Assembly: GCA_016875155.1 (NCBI GenBank)
Contig: VGSD01000220.1
Location: 1 to 5,476 of the forward strand
DNA: 5,476 bases
Direction: 5' to 3'
DNA from: Deltaproteobacteria bacterium
GTDB lineage: Bacteria; Desulfobacterota; BSN033; UBA1163
Made by a program: the position numbers and the translations under genes. Of this stretch, positions 1 through 5,476 are shown in pieces. The notes beneath the pieces are model-generated. The model saw only the letters and a list, made by a program, of their open reading frames with translations, made no database searches and was not told the DNA's origin. How positions within the stretch are numbered: the stretch's first letter is position 1; each line of letters starts with the position of its first letter.

Positions 1-1
1 A

Positions 2-667
2 GACTTTTTTGAACTCTTTGCAGATTATGCCAAGAATATCATCATTGGATTGGCTCGCATGGGAGGAAAGGTGGTTGGAGTGGTTGCCAATCAACCTCAG
101 GTATTTGCTGGATGCATTGACATTAATGGTTCGGATAAGAGCTCTCGGTTTATTAGAACCTGCGATGCCTTCAATATTCCCCTGGTGACGCTGGTGGATG
201 TGCCTGGTTTTCTCCCTGGCACGAATCAGGAATACGGGGGAATTATCCGCCATGGAGCGAAGATGCTTTACGCCTGGTCGGAGGCCACGGTTCCCAAAAT
301 CTCCTGCATCATCCGAAAAATGTATGGAGGATCCATTCCAGCCATGGGGGTTCATCAAATTGGCTTTGATCAGGTGTTTGCCTGGCCTACTGCGGAGATG
401 CAGATGGTCGGAGCAGAGGCTGCTGTACAAGTCCTCTATGGAAAAGAGCTGAAGACGGTGAAAGACCCTGATCAATTTCTTACGGAGAAGGTCAGAGAAT
501 ATCAGGAGACTTATTTAACCCCCTATCATTCAGCTTCGAGGTCGGTCATTGACGCCGTGATCCATCCCAAAGATACACGCAGAAGGATCATCAGCGCCTT
601 AAGTATTCTGGAGACGAAGAAGGAGATGGGCCGAGCTTGGAGAAAACATGGGAATATCCCCGTTTGA
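2..667 (+). CDS. Acyl-CoA carboxylase carboxyltransferase subunit (PccB/MmdA-like), 5'-truncated
   Basis: This is the C-terminal 221 codons of a carboxyltransferase subunit; the frame is open from base 2, so the real start lies upstream, and the TTG at 50 is internal. Family members of about 510-520 residues transfer CO2 between carboxybiotin and an acyl-CoA (propionyl-CoA carboxylase beta, methylmalonyl-CoA carboxyltransferase or decarboxylase alpha) in the cytoplasm. Visible motifs are VDVPGFLPG (about 194-220), the oxyanion-hole stretch GGIIRHGAK (236-262), RKMYGG (314-331) and AWPTAEMQMVGAEAA (380-424), ending in the family-typical RKHGNIPV. Where PccB proteins read YGGAYDVM this one reads YGGSIPAM, so the acyl-specificity Asp (Asp422 of Streptomyces coelicolor PccB) aligns with Pro. 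No biotin carboxylase or biotinyl domain gene is in the window. Stop TGA 665-667 overlaps the ribosome site of the mutase gene. The family is clear; the substrate is not. Confidence 0.93.
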   Translation, partial: DFFELFADYAKNIIIGLARMGGKVVGVVANQPQVFAGCIDINGSDKSSRFIRTCDAFNIPLVTLVDVPGFLPGTNQEYGGIIRHGAKMLYAWSEATVPKISCIIRKMYGGSIPAMGVHQIGFDQVFAWPTAEMQMVGAEAAVQVLYGKELKTVKDPDQFLTEKVREYQETYLTPYHSASRSVIDAVIHPKDTRRRIISALSILETKKEMGRAWRKHGNIPV

Positions 668-670
668 GGA
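666..670 (+). promoter_or_regulatory. Ribosome binding site of mutase large subunit, overlapping upstream stop
   Basis: GAGGA lies six bases before the ATG at 677 and shares its first two bases with the TGA stop of the carboxyltransferase gene. This supports 677 rather than the in-frame ATG at 686 and suggests coupled translation of the two genes. Confidence 0.6.
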
Positions 671-676
671 AAAGCC

Positions 677-2335
677 ATGGATTCAATGGATGAGATCAAA
701 AGAGAAAGAGAAAAATGGGAAAAAGAGATGTTGGCAAAAAACCCCATCTCTCCAACAAAGACGACCTCCGGCATAGACGTGGATGTCGTTTATACGCCCG
801 CTGATCTTGAAGAGATTGACTACAGCCGGGACCTTGGGTTTCCGGGGAAATTCCCTTTTACGAGGGGAGTCTATCCTACGATGTTTCGCGGAAACCTCTG
901 GTCAATGAGGCAATATGCTGGCTTTGCCGATGCAGAGGAGTCAAACAGGCGATTCAAATACCTCCTGGAGCAGGGACAATCGGGCCTGAGTGTGGCTTTT
1001 GATCTTCCCACTCAGATGGGATTTGATTCTGACAATCCCATGGTCCGTGCAGATGTGGGCCGAGTGGGTGTGGCCGTGGATACGCTCCGGGATATGGAAA
1101 TTCTGTTCGATGGCATTCCCTTGGACAAAATCACCACCTCCTTCACGATCAATGCCACTGCTGCCATCATCTTGGCCATGTATCTGGCTGTCGCTGAAAA
1201 ACAGGGGGTCCCGATGGAGAAAGTGGGAGGGACTCTACAGAATGAGATTCTGAAAGAATATATCGCCCGTGGAACATTTATCTTTCCACCCAGACCTTCT
1301 CTCCGGCTGGTAGTCGATATCATCGATTTCTGTAAAAACCGCGTCCCCCGGATGAACACCATCAATTTTTCTGGATATCATGTGCGAGAAGCAGGCTCGA
1401 ACGCCATTCAGGAAGCAGCCTACTGCCTTTCCAGTGCCATCACCTATGTTGAAGAAGTGCTGAAACGGGGGATTGACATTGATGATTTTGCCTCTCGCAT
1501 TGCCTTCCATCTCATTGTGGGATTGGATTTCTTTGAAGAAATTGCCAAGATCAGGGCGACGCGCAGCCTCTGGGCAAAAATCGCTAAGGAGAGATTTAAG
1601 GCAAAGAACCCGAAGTCGATGATGTTACGACTTTTCTGCGGTTCGTCGGCGCGGGAGGCCACCCTGAGAGAGCCTCTCAATAATATTATCCGGGCAACGA
1701 TCGATATGATGGGCATCGTCTTTGCCGGGGCTCAGTCTGCAAGCATCCTGAGTTATGACGAGGCCTATACCATTCCCACAGAGGAATCGGCGTTGATCAG
1801 CCTGAGGACACAGCAGATCATTGGGTACGAGACCGGCATTGCGAAAGTGGTTGACCCGCTCGGTGGATCTTACTATCTGGAGAGCCTGACCCATAGGATG
1901 GAAAAAGAGATCAAAGCCCTGATTGATGAAATCGATGCAGCCGGAGGGATGCTCTGCTGTATCGAAACAGGAAAGATTCAGATGGACGTATTAAAGAACG
2001 CATATGAAATTGAAAAGAGAAAACAGAGCGGAGAGACCGTGATTGTCGGTGTCAATAAATTTGTCGATGAGCAGAAACAGGATGAAGAAATTGTCCTCAC
2101 CAAAATCGACCCCCGTCTTTCCGAAAAACAGATCCAGAGGCTTCATCAGGTAAAAGCAGCAAGGGACAACAAGAAGGTGGAGAAGGCTTTGAAGGCTTTA
2201 AGAGAGAAGGCCATGGGTACGGAGAATCTTGTTCCTTCCATCCAGGAGGCTGTTAAGGAATACGCCACGGTAGGAGAGATTTGTGACACACTGAGGGAGG
2301 TCTTTGGAGAGCATCAGGAATCGGTTGTGCTGTAA
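677..2335 (+). CDS. Adenosylcobalamin-dependent acyl-CoA mutase, large (catalytic) subunit, divergent methylmalonyl-CoA mutase family
   Basis: A 552-residue TIM-barrel subunit of the methylmalonyl-CoA mutase family, which rearranges acyl-CoA skeletons by a radical mechanism. It lacks the C-terminal B12 domain, which the next gene supplies, as in archaeal and other two-subunit mutases. Using Propionibacterium shermanii numbering in brackets, it retains Arg78 (87), Tyr80 (89), Phe108 (117), Gln188 (197), Arg198 (207), His235 (244), Arg274 (283), Lys313 (321) and Glu362 (370). Tyr89 and Arg207 contact the substrate carboxylate in methylmalonyl-CoA mutase and are Phe and Gln in isobutyryl-CoA mutase, so a dicarboxylic acyl-CoA is favoured here. 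Several other pocket positions differ: Asn73 (Arg82), Ala276 (Ser285), His278 (Phe287), Phe320 (His328), Gly322 (Gln330), Ala325 (Gly333), Leu358 (Asn366) and Thr365 (Ala373). The usual HTQTAG segment reads FCGSSA. The family is certain; plain methylmalonyl-CoA mutase activity is doubtful. Confidence 0.9.
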   Translation: MDSMDEIKREREKWEKEMLAKNPISPTKTTSGIDVDVVYTPADLEEIDYSRDLGFPGKFPFTRGVYPTMFRGNLWSMRQYAGFADAEESNRRFKYLLEQGQSGLSVAFDLPTQMGFDSDNPMVRADVGRVGVAVDTLRDMEILFDGIPLDKITTSFTINATAAIILAMYLAVAEKQGVPMEKVGGTLQNEILKEYIARGTFIFPPRPSLRLVVDIIDFCKNRVPRMNTINFSGYHVREAGSNAIQEAAYCLSSAITYVEEVLKRGIDIDDFASRIAFHLIVGLDFFEEIAKIRATRSLWAKIAKERFKAKNPKSMMLRLFCGSSAREATLREPLNNIIRATIDMMGIVFAGAQSASILSYDEAYTIPTEESALISLRTQQIIGYETGIAKVVDPLGGSYYLESLTHRMEKEIKALIDEIDAAGGMLCCIETGKIQMDVLKNAYEIEKRKQSGETVIVGVNKFVDEQKQDEEIVLTKIDPRLSEKQIQRLHQVKAARDNKKVEKALKALREKAMGTENLVPSIQEAVKEYATVGEICDTLREVFGEHQESVVL

Positions 2336-2336
2336 C

Positions 2337-2340
2337 GGAG
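2337..2340 (+). promoter_or_regulatory. Ribosome binding site deciding the small-subunit start
   Basis: GGAG sits eight bases before the ATG at 2349. The same frame extends upstream to 2304, inside the mutase large-subunit gene, but those extra 15 residues do not resemble a B12-domain N-terminus. The ribosome site and the family-like start MAIRVLIAKPG both favour 2349. Confidence 0.6.
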
Positions 2341-2348
2341 AAAGAGAG

Positions 2349-2750
2349 ATGGCAATTCGAGTATTGATTGCAAAGCCGGGCTTGGATGGTCATGACAAGG
2401 GCGCTAAAACAGTAGCCGTCGCTTTAAAGAATGCAGGGATGGAAGTGGTCTACACGGGCCGCCGCCAAAGTGTGGACCAAATCGTGATCACAGCCATTCA
2501 GGAAGGAGTGGATGTCATTGGCCTGTCCATCCTTTCGGGTGTCCACATAGAAATCACAGAACAGTTGATGGAAAAGATGAAGGAGAAAAAGCTCGAGACA
2601 ATCCCTGTCGTTGTTGGCGGCGTCATTCCTCATCAAGACAGAGCGGTTTTGAAAAGGATGGGCGTGAGGGAGGTTTTCCCCATTGGTTCCACTTTTGAGG
2701 AGATTGTTCAGGGGATTACGAAGATTGCCAAGGAGGGAAACAGGAGGTAA
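2349..2750 (+). CDS. Acyl-CoA mutase small subunit, B12-binding domain
   Basis: A 133-residue stand-alone cobalamin-binding Rossmann-like subunit that pairs with the large subunit encoded 13 bases upstream. The base-off/His-on signature DxHxxG is present as Asp13, His15 and Gly18 in KPGLDGHDKGAK, with Lys9 at the position of Lys604 in Propionibacterium shermanii MutB; His15 is the predicted lower axial ligand to cobalt. The other nucleotide-tail motifs follow: Ser60-Ile-Leu62 (SxL), Gly90-Gly91 in VVVGGVIPHQD, and Gly113-Ser114. Length is normal for separate small subunits (about 130-145 residues). Its B12 motifs look entirely standard, unlike the altered large subunit, which suggests that the complex still uses adenosylcobalamin. 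The last codons carry the AGGAGG ribosome site of the next gene, so translation is probably coupled. Confidence 0.95.
   Translation: MAIRVLIAKPGLDGHDKGAKTVAVALKNAGMEVVYTGRRQSVDQIVITAIQEGVDVIGLSILSGVHIEITEQLMEKMKEKKLETIPVVVGGVIPHQDRAVLKRMGVREVFPIGSTFEEIVQGITKIAKEGNRR
2742..2747 (+). promoter_or_regulatory. Strong ribosome binding site inside the end of the small-subunit gene
   Basis: AGGAGG, a near-consensus Shine-Dalgarno, overlaps the last two codons of the B12 subunit. It stands five bases before the ATG at 2753, with the TAA stop lying between them. This fixes the hydratase start and suggests efficient re-initiation. Confidence 0.8.
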
Positions 2751-2752
2751 AC

Positions 2753-3529
2753 ATGGAGACGATACTTTTCGAACTTGAAGGACCGATTGGCATACTGAAG
2801 TTCAATCGTCCCGAAGTTCTCAATGCCCTCAATCGCCAGGTCTTTCTTGAGTTGACCTCGGTCCTCTCTCAGATAGAGAAAGAGATAATGCCGAAGGTTC
2901 TGATCTTGACCGGATCTGGGGATCGAGCCTTTGTTGCGGGCACGGACATCGTTGACATGGAGAATCTATCAAGCGTTCAAGCAAGAGCGTTTGCACTTCT
3001 CGCCCGCCAGGCGATTGATAAAATCTATGATTTGGACAGACCGGTGATTGCGGCAATCAATGGATTCGCCCTGGGGGGCGGCTGTGAGGTTGCCATGGCA
3101 TGCGATATCCGGATCGCCTCCGAGAAGGCAAAGTTAGGTCAACCTGAAACGAACCTGGCCATCATCCCAGGATCAGGAGGAACGCAGAGGTTGCCCCGGT
3201 TGGTGGGCCCATCCAGGGCAAAACAGATGATCTTTACCGGTGAAGTGATTGATGCGAAGACCGCCCTTGACCTCGGCCTGGTGGACAGGGTCGTTCCCCA
3301 CGATCAATTGATGGTTGAAGCAAAAAAAATGGCTTCTGCCATTGCTCAAAAATCGAAGATCTGCCTTGCCCTGGCAAAGACAGCCATCAATCGAGGATTG
3401 AGTCTGGATTTATCGTCAGCCCTCGATTATGAGATCGAATGCTTTGCTCAGTGTTTCTCCACAAAAGATCAGAGAGAAGGAATGAGGGCCTTTTTAGAAA
3501 AGAGGAAACCCAATTATACGGATCAATAG
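2753..3529 (+). CDS. Enoyl-CoA hydratase/isomerase family protein (crotonase)
   Basis: A 258-residue crotonase-fold enzyme of standard length for a monofunctional enoyl-CoA hydratase, which adds water across a 2-enoyl-CoA double bond. The oxyanion-hole segments are FVAGTDI (residues 60-66; most hydratases have AGAD) and ALGGGCE (106-112). Both catalytic glutamates of rat mitochondrial hydratase (Glu144 and Glu164) are present as Glu112 in GGGCEVAM and Glu132 in GQPET, followed by the typical IIPGSGGTQRLPRL. Two glutamates favour hydratase over isomerase or decarboxylase-type crotonases. Start 2753 follows the B12-subunit stop by two bases with an ideal ribosome site, and the dehydrogenase acting on the expected product is encoded 12 bases downstream. 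Chain length and branching of the substrate cannot be read from the sequence. Confidence 0.93.
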   Translation: METILFELEGPIGILKFNRPEVLNALNRQVFLELTSVLSQIEKEIMPKVLILTGSGDRAFVAGTDIVDMENLSSVQARAFALLARQAIDKIYDLDRPVIAAINGFALGGGCEVAMACDIRIASEKAKLGQPETNLAIIPGSGGTQRLPRLVGPSRAKQMIFTGEVIDAKTALDLGLVDRVVPHDQLMVEAKKMASAIAQKSKICLALAKTAINRGLSLDLSSALDYEIECFAQCFSTKDQREGMRAFLEKRKPNYTDQ

Positions 3530-3541
3530 AGGAGGGAGAGG

Positions 3542-4387
3542 ATGAATACCCAATGCATCTTCATTCAAGGAGCGGGAACAATGGGAAGCGGAATTGCCCA
3601 GGTTTCTGCTCAGGCTGGTTTTGAAGTGATCCTGATGGATTTAGCCGCTGAATTAGTTCAGAAGGGGATGAACTCCATTGATAAGAGCCTTCAGCGGGGA
3701 GTAGAAAAAGGGAAGATGAAGGCAGAAGAGAAAGCCGCTATCCTCTCCAGAATTAAACCCGTGACGGACCTCAAGGAAGCAAAAAAAGCAGACCTTGTGA
3801 TTGAAGCGGTGTTCGAAGATTTGGAAGTCAAAAAGAAGGTCTTTAAGGCATTAGATGAGGTCTGTCCTCCTCATGCTGTTCTGGCATCCAACACATCTGC
3901 CCTTCCGATTGCTGCCATGGCATCAACTACGAAAAGACCGGATAAGGTTCTGGGCCTTCACTTCATGAACCCTGTTCCAGTGATGCGCGGGGTGGAGATT
4001 ATTCGAGCCATCACCACCTCAGAAGAGACCATGGCCATTGGCAGGGACTATCTTAAGAGATTGGGAAAGGAAATTGTCGAGGCGGTTGACTATGCAGGCT
4101 TCATTGTGAGCCGTGTATTGGATGCGATGCTCAATGAAGCGGTTCGGTGTGTCATGGATGGGAACAGGCCTGAAGAGGTGGATAAGGCCATGAAGATCTG
4201 CACCAATTTTCCCATGGGTCCCTTGGAGCTCATTGATTTAGCTGGCGTTGATATCGTCTTTCACGGTCTTGAGACCATGGAGAAGGACTTTGGGGATCGG
4301 TTTCACCCTGCCCACTTGCTTCGTCAGATGGTGAGGGCTGGACATCTGGGAAGAAAAACAGGAAAAGGATTTTATAACTATACCTGA
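3542..4387 (+). CDS. 3-hydroxyacyl-CoA dehydrogenase (3-hydroxybutyryl-CoA dehydrogenase type)
   Basis: A 281-residue enzyme with the two-domain layout and length of bacterial 3-hydroxybutyryl-CoA dehydrogenases; it oxidises a 3-hydroxyacyl-CoA to the 3-ketoacyl-CoA with NAD. The N-terminal Rossmann domain has GAGTMG (residues 10-15), and Asp33 ends the second strand, which indicates NAD rather than NADP. Matching human HAD, Ser119 (Ser137) lies in SNTS, His140 (His158) in GLHFMNPVPV and Glu152 (Glu170) in GVEIIR, so the His-Glu pair is intact. The fourth active-site residue, Asn208 of human HAD in the PGFIVNR motif, is Ser190 here (AGFIVSR), and the preceding Pro is Ala. The C-terminal domain has FPMGPLELIDLAGVD and ends GRKTGKGFYNYT, as expected. 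GGAGG at 3531-3535 sits six bases before the ATG. It probably acts directly after the hydratase upstream; the Ser substitution makes full activity less certain. Confidence 0.92.
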   Translation: MNTQCIFIQGAGTMGSGIAQVSAQAGFEVILMDLAAELVQKGMNSIDKSLQRGVEKGKMKAEEKAAILSRIKPVTDLKEAKKADLVIEAVFEDLEVKKKVFKALDEVCPPHAVLASNTSALPIAAMASTTKRPDKVLGLHFMNPVPVMRGVEIIRAITTSEETMAIGRDYLKRLGKEIVEAVDYAGFIVSRVLDAMLNEAVRCVMDGNRPEEVDKAMKICTNFPMGPLELIDLAGVDIVFHGLETMEKDFGDRFHPAHLLRQMVRAGHLGRKTGKGFYNYT

Positions 4388-4417
4388 ATAAACCTTAACA
4401 TTGCAAAACATTGAACC

Positions 4418-4591
4418 AAAGGGACATGGGTGAGCCGTTCGGAAACGCTTCGAGGCGAACCTTCAGACCAATGGGCACTCACGTTTCTAACCCATACTGG
4501 AATTCACCTTTGTTGAAGTCCAGCGATTCCCTTAAGACATCCAATGAACCGCCATTCGAAGCGTTGGAGAGTGGATTACCCATGGCCCTTT
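4418..4591. repeat. Imperfect long inverted repeat (MITE-like or palindromic element)
   Basis: Arm 4418-4453 is complementary to arm 4556-4591. The outer blocks AAAGGGACATGGGT (4418-4431) and ACCCATGGCCCTTT (4578-4591) pair at 13 of 14 positions. The inner blocks AACGCTTCGA (4444-4453) and TCGAAGCGTT (4556-4565) pair at all 10. Both arms have the same 12-base interval between blocks, with about 5 of 12 pairing, giving roughly 28 of 36 matched positions by hand alignment around a 102-base centre. The equal spacing argues against chance. It contains no transposase, and I could not find a clear target-site duplication. A degenerate miniature transposable element or a dispersed palindromic repeat is the best reading; a structured untranslated RNA is the alternative. 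Confidence 0.55.
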
Positions 4592-4623
4592 ATGCAACTT
4601 GCAAGGTAAAATTTCATTCACAC

Positions 4624-4627
4624 GGAG
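4624..4627 (+). promoter_or_regulatory. Weak, distant ribosome binding site for the SDR gene
   Basis: GGAG is the only Shine-Dalgarno-like sequence before the SDR gene and lies 13 bases from the ATG at 4641, further than the 5-8 bases seen for the other genes here. The second in-frame ATG at 4650 is even further away, so 4641 is preferred but not firm. Confidence 0.35.
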
Positions 4628-4640
4628 AACGTAAAATTCA

Positions 4641-5414
4641 ATGAAGACAATGGACCTCTTTGACTTAAAAGGGAAGACAGCCATCGTGACCGGAGGAGGG
4701 ATCGGGCTCGGTCAGCAGATGGCCTTGGGCCTCGCAGAGGCAGGGGCAGACATCGTGATCTGTTCGAGGAAATTGGAGAAATGTCAGGAGATGGCTCGGC
4801 AGATTGAATCCTTGGGAAGGAAGGCTTTGGCCCTCCGTTGTGACCTCAACCGCGAAGAGGAGATTGATCAGGTTGTAAAAGAGATCCTCAAGGCCTTTGG
4901 AAAGGTGGATATCCTGGTGAACAATGCAGGAAGAACCTGGGGTGGACCCGTGGAAGAACTCAAAGTCGCGGATTGGAAGAAAGTGATCGATTTGAACATC
5001 ACAGGGACATTCCAGTTCACCCAGAGAATCGGGAGGGAGATGATCCAACAGAGAAGCGGGAAGATCATCAATATTGTTTCTTATGCAGGTTTAATAGGAA
5101 CCGATCCCGAATACTTAAATGCGATCGCTTATAATACGAGCAAAGGAGGCCTCATCGCATTCACCAAAGACCTTGCGGTCAAGTGGAGCGTGTATGGGAT
5201 CCAGGTCAATGCCATTTCCCCTGGATGGTTTCTCACAGAAATGACGAAATGGAGTACAGAACATCACGGGAAGAAGATGGTCGATCGTCTTCTGGTTAAG
5301 AGGTTTGGAGGAGAAGACGATCTGAAAGGGGCGGTTGTTTTCCTTGCCTCCAGGGCTTCCGATTATGTAACAGGGCATGTTTTGTCTGTGGATGGAGGGT
5401 TAACCGCCTGGTAG
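4641..5414 (+). CDS. SDR family NAD(P)-dependent oxidoreductase (FabG / gluconate 5-dehydrogenase-like)
   Basis: A 257-residue classical short-chain dehydrogenase/reductase. The cofactor motif TGxxxGxG is TGGGIGLG (residues 17-24), followed by NNAG (94-97). The catalytic tetrad is complete: Asn119, Ser147, Tyr164 and Lys168 (YNTSK), with PG at 194-195 after the last core strand. Arg43 in CSRK after the second strand suggests NADP(H) preference. The C-terminus, DDLKGAVVFLASRASDYVTGHVLSVDGGLTAW, with its final Ala-Trp, resembles SDRs often named gluconate 5-dehydrogenase or 3-oxoacyl reductase by homology, names that say little about substrate. In this setting a role on a 3-hydroxyacyl- or 3-ketoacyl-CoA, or another alcohol intermediate, is plausible. 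It is separated from the five-gene block by the inverted repeat, so it may be transcribed separately or have been pushed away by insertion of that element. Confidence 0.9.
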   Translation: MKTMDLFDLKGKTAIVTGGGIGLGQQMALGLAEAGADIVICSRKLEKCQEMARQIESLGRKALALRCDLNREEEIDQVVKEILKAFGKVDILVNNAGRTWGGPVEELKVADWKKVIDLNITGTFQFTQRIGREMIQQRSGKIINIVSYAGLIGTDPEYLNAIAYNTSKGGLIAFTKDLAVKWSVYGIQVNAISPGWFLTEMTKWSTEHHGKKMVDRLLVKRFGGEDDLKGAVVFLASRASDYVTGHVLSVDGGLTAW

Positions 5415-5440
5415 GAAATGGGGAGATTAGGGCGTGGCTT

Positions 5441-5465
5441 TAAAACCCAAATTCTAAAACCCAAA
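5441..5465 (+). repeat. Short tandem direct repeat TAAAACCCAAA
   Basis: The 11-base unit TAAAACCCAAA occurs at 5441-5451 and exactly again at 5455-5465, separated by TTC, giving a period of 14 bases. It lies in the non-coding tail after the SDR stop (5412-5414) and may be the start of a longer array cut off by the window end. No hairpin terminator is visible in 5415-5476. Confidence 0.6.
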
Positions 5466-5476
5466 ACCGAGATCCC

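Larger units (their letters stand above)
4388..4640 (+). other. Intergenic region interrupting the gene cluster
   Basis: This is the only sizeable gap in the window (253 bases). I see no convincing gene, tRNA or rho-independent terminator in it. Its main content is the inverted repeat at 4418-4591. I found no convincing -35/-10 pair; a promoter for the SDR gene could lie here but is not demonstrated. Confidence 0.6.

Noticed and set aside
1012..1365. 117-codon open frame on the minus strand inside the mutase large-subunit gene
   Set aside because: It lies wholly antisense to a strongly conserved coding region, has no ribosome site or recognisable product, and is explained by the codon bias of the real gene.
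677..2335. Isobutyryl-CoA or 2-hydroxyisobutyryl-CoA mutase identity for the large subunit
   Set aside because: Those enzymes carry Phe or Ile at the Tyr89 position and Gln at the Arg207 position; this protein keeps Tyr80 and Arg198, so a carboxylated acyl group is more likely.
2304..2348. Upstream extension of the B12 subunit, with a start overlapping the mutase large-subunit gene
   Set aside because: The added residues are unlike a B12-domain N-terminus, and the GGAG at 2337-2340 points to the ATG at 2349.
4388..4417. Rho-independent terminator just after the dehydrogenase gene
   Set aside because: There is no GC-rich stem followed by a T run; the only stem here belongs to the long inverted repeat, whose 102-base centre is unlike a terminator loop.
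4411..4644. Open frame of 77 codons (72 from the ATG at 4426) filling the intergenic gap, ending in an ATGA overlap with the SDR start
   Set aside because: It runs straight through both arms of the inverted repeat, starts with TTG or an ATG with only a weak AAAGGGA upstream, and its product resembles no family I know. The ATGA overlap is suggestive of coupling but can occur by chance.
4665..5048. 127-codon open frame on the minus strand inside the SDR gene
   Set aside because: The plus-strand SDR has all cofactor and catalytic motifs in this stretch; the antisense product is low in family-like features and is a shadow frame.

Overview
The window looks like part of a catabolic acyl-CoA operon from an anaerobic or facultative bacterium. 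The protein style (stand-alone two-subunit B12 mutase, carboxyltransferase, crotonase, 3-hydroxyacyl-CoA dehydrogenase and an SDR, all on the plus strand with strong GGAGG-type ribosome sites and moderate GC) fits Desulfobacterota or 'deltaproteobacterial' syntrophs and sulfate reducers best. That placement rests on resemblance only; there is no rRNA or other taxonomic marker.

Layout: 2-667 is the C-terminal 221 codons of a biotin-dependent acyl-CoA carboxyltransferase whose start lies outside the window. 677-2335 is the catalytic large subunit of an adenosylcobalamin-dependent acyl-CoA mutase, and 2349-2750 is its separate B12-binding small subunit. 2753-3529 is an enoyl-CoA hydratase, and 3542-4387 is an NAD-dependent 3-hydroxyacyl-CoA dehydrogenase. 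These five genes are 2 to 13 bases apart, with Shine-Dalgarno sequences in or just after the preceding stop codons, so they are very probably one transcript. A 253-base gap follows (4388-4640). It is largely filled by a 174-bp imperfect inverted repeat (4418-4591) that looks like a small palindromic or MITE-type element. 4641-5414 is an SDR oxidoreductase. The last 62 bases hold a short tandem repeat and no visible gene.

Function: mutase plus carboxyltransferase moves a carboxyl-bearing carbon skeleton (succinyl/methylmalonyl type) and removes or adds CO2; hydratase plus dehydrogenase carry out two steps of beta-oxidation. The simplest reading is a propionate/methylmalonyl-CoA module. The details do not fit a plain methylmalonyl-CoA mutase. 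The large subunit keeps the carboxylate-binding Tyr and Arg and the active-site His, but several otherwise conserved cobalamin- and CoA-facing positions are replaced. The carboxyltransferase has Pro at the residue that sets acyl specificity in actinobacterial enzymes, and the dehydrogenase has Ser in place of the active-site Asn. Together these suggest a specialised pathway for an unusual branched or substituted dicarboxylic acyl-CoA, possibly like the alkylsuccinyl-CoA to alkylmalonyl-CoA to branched acyl-CoA route. The substrate cannot be read from the sequence.
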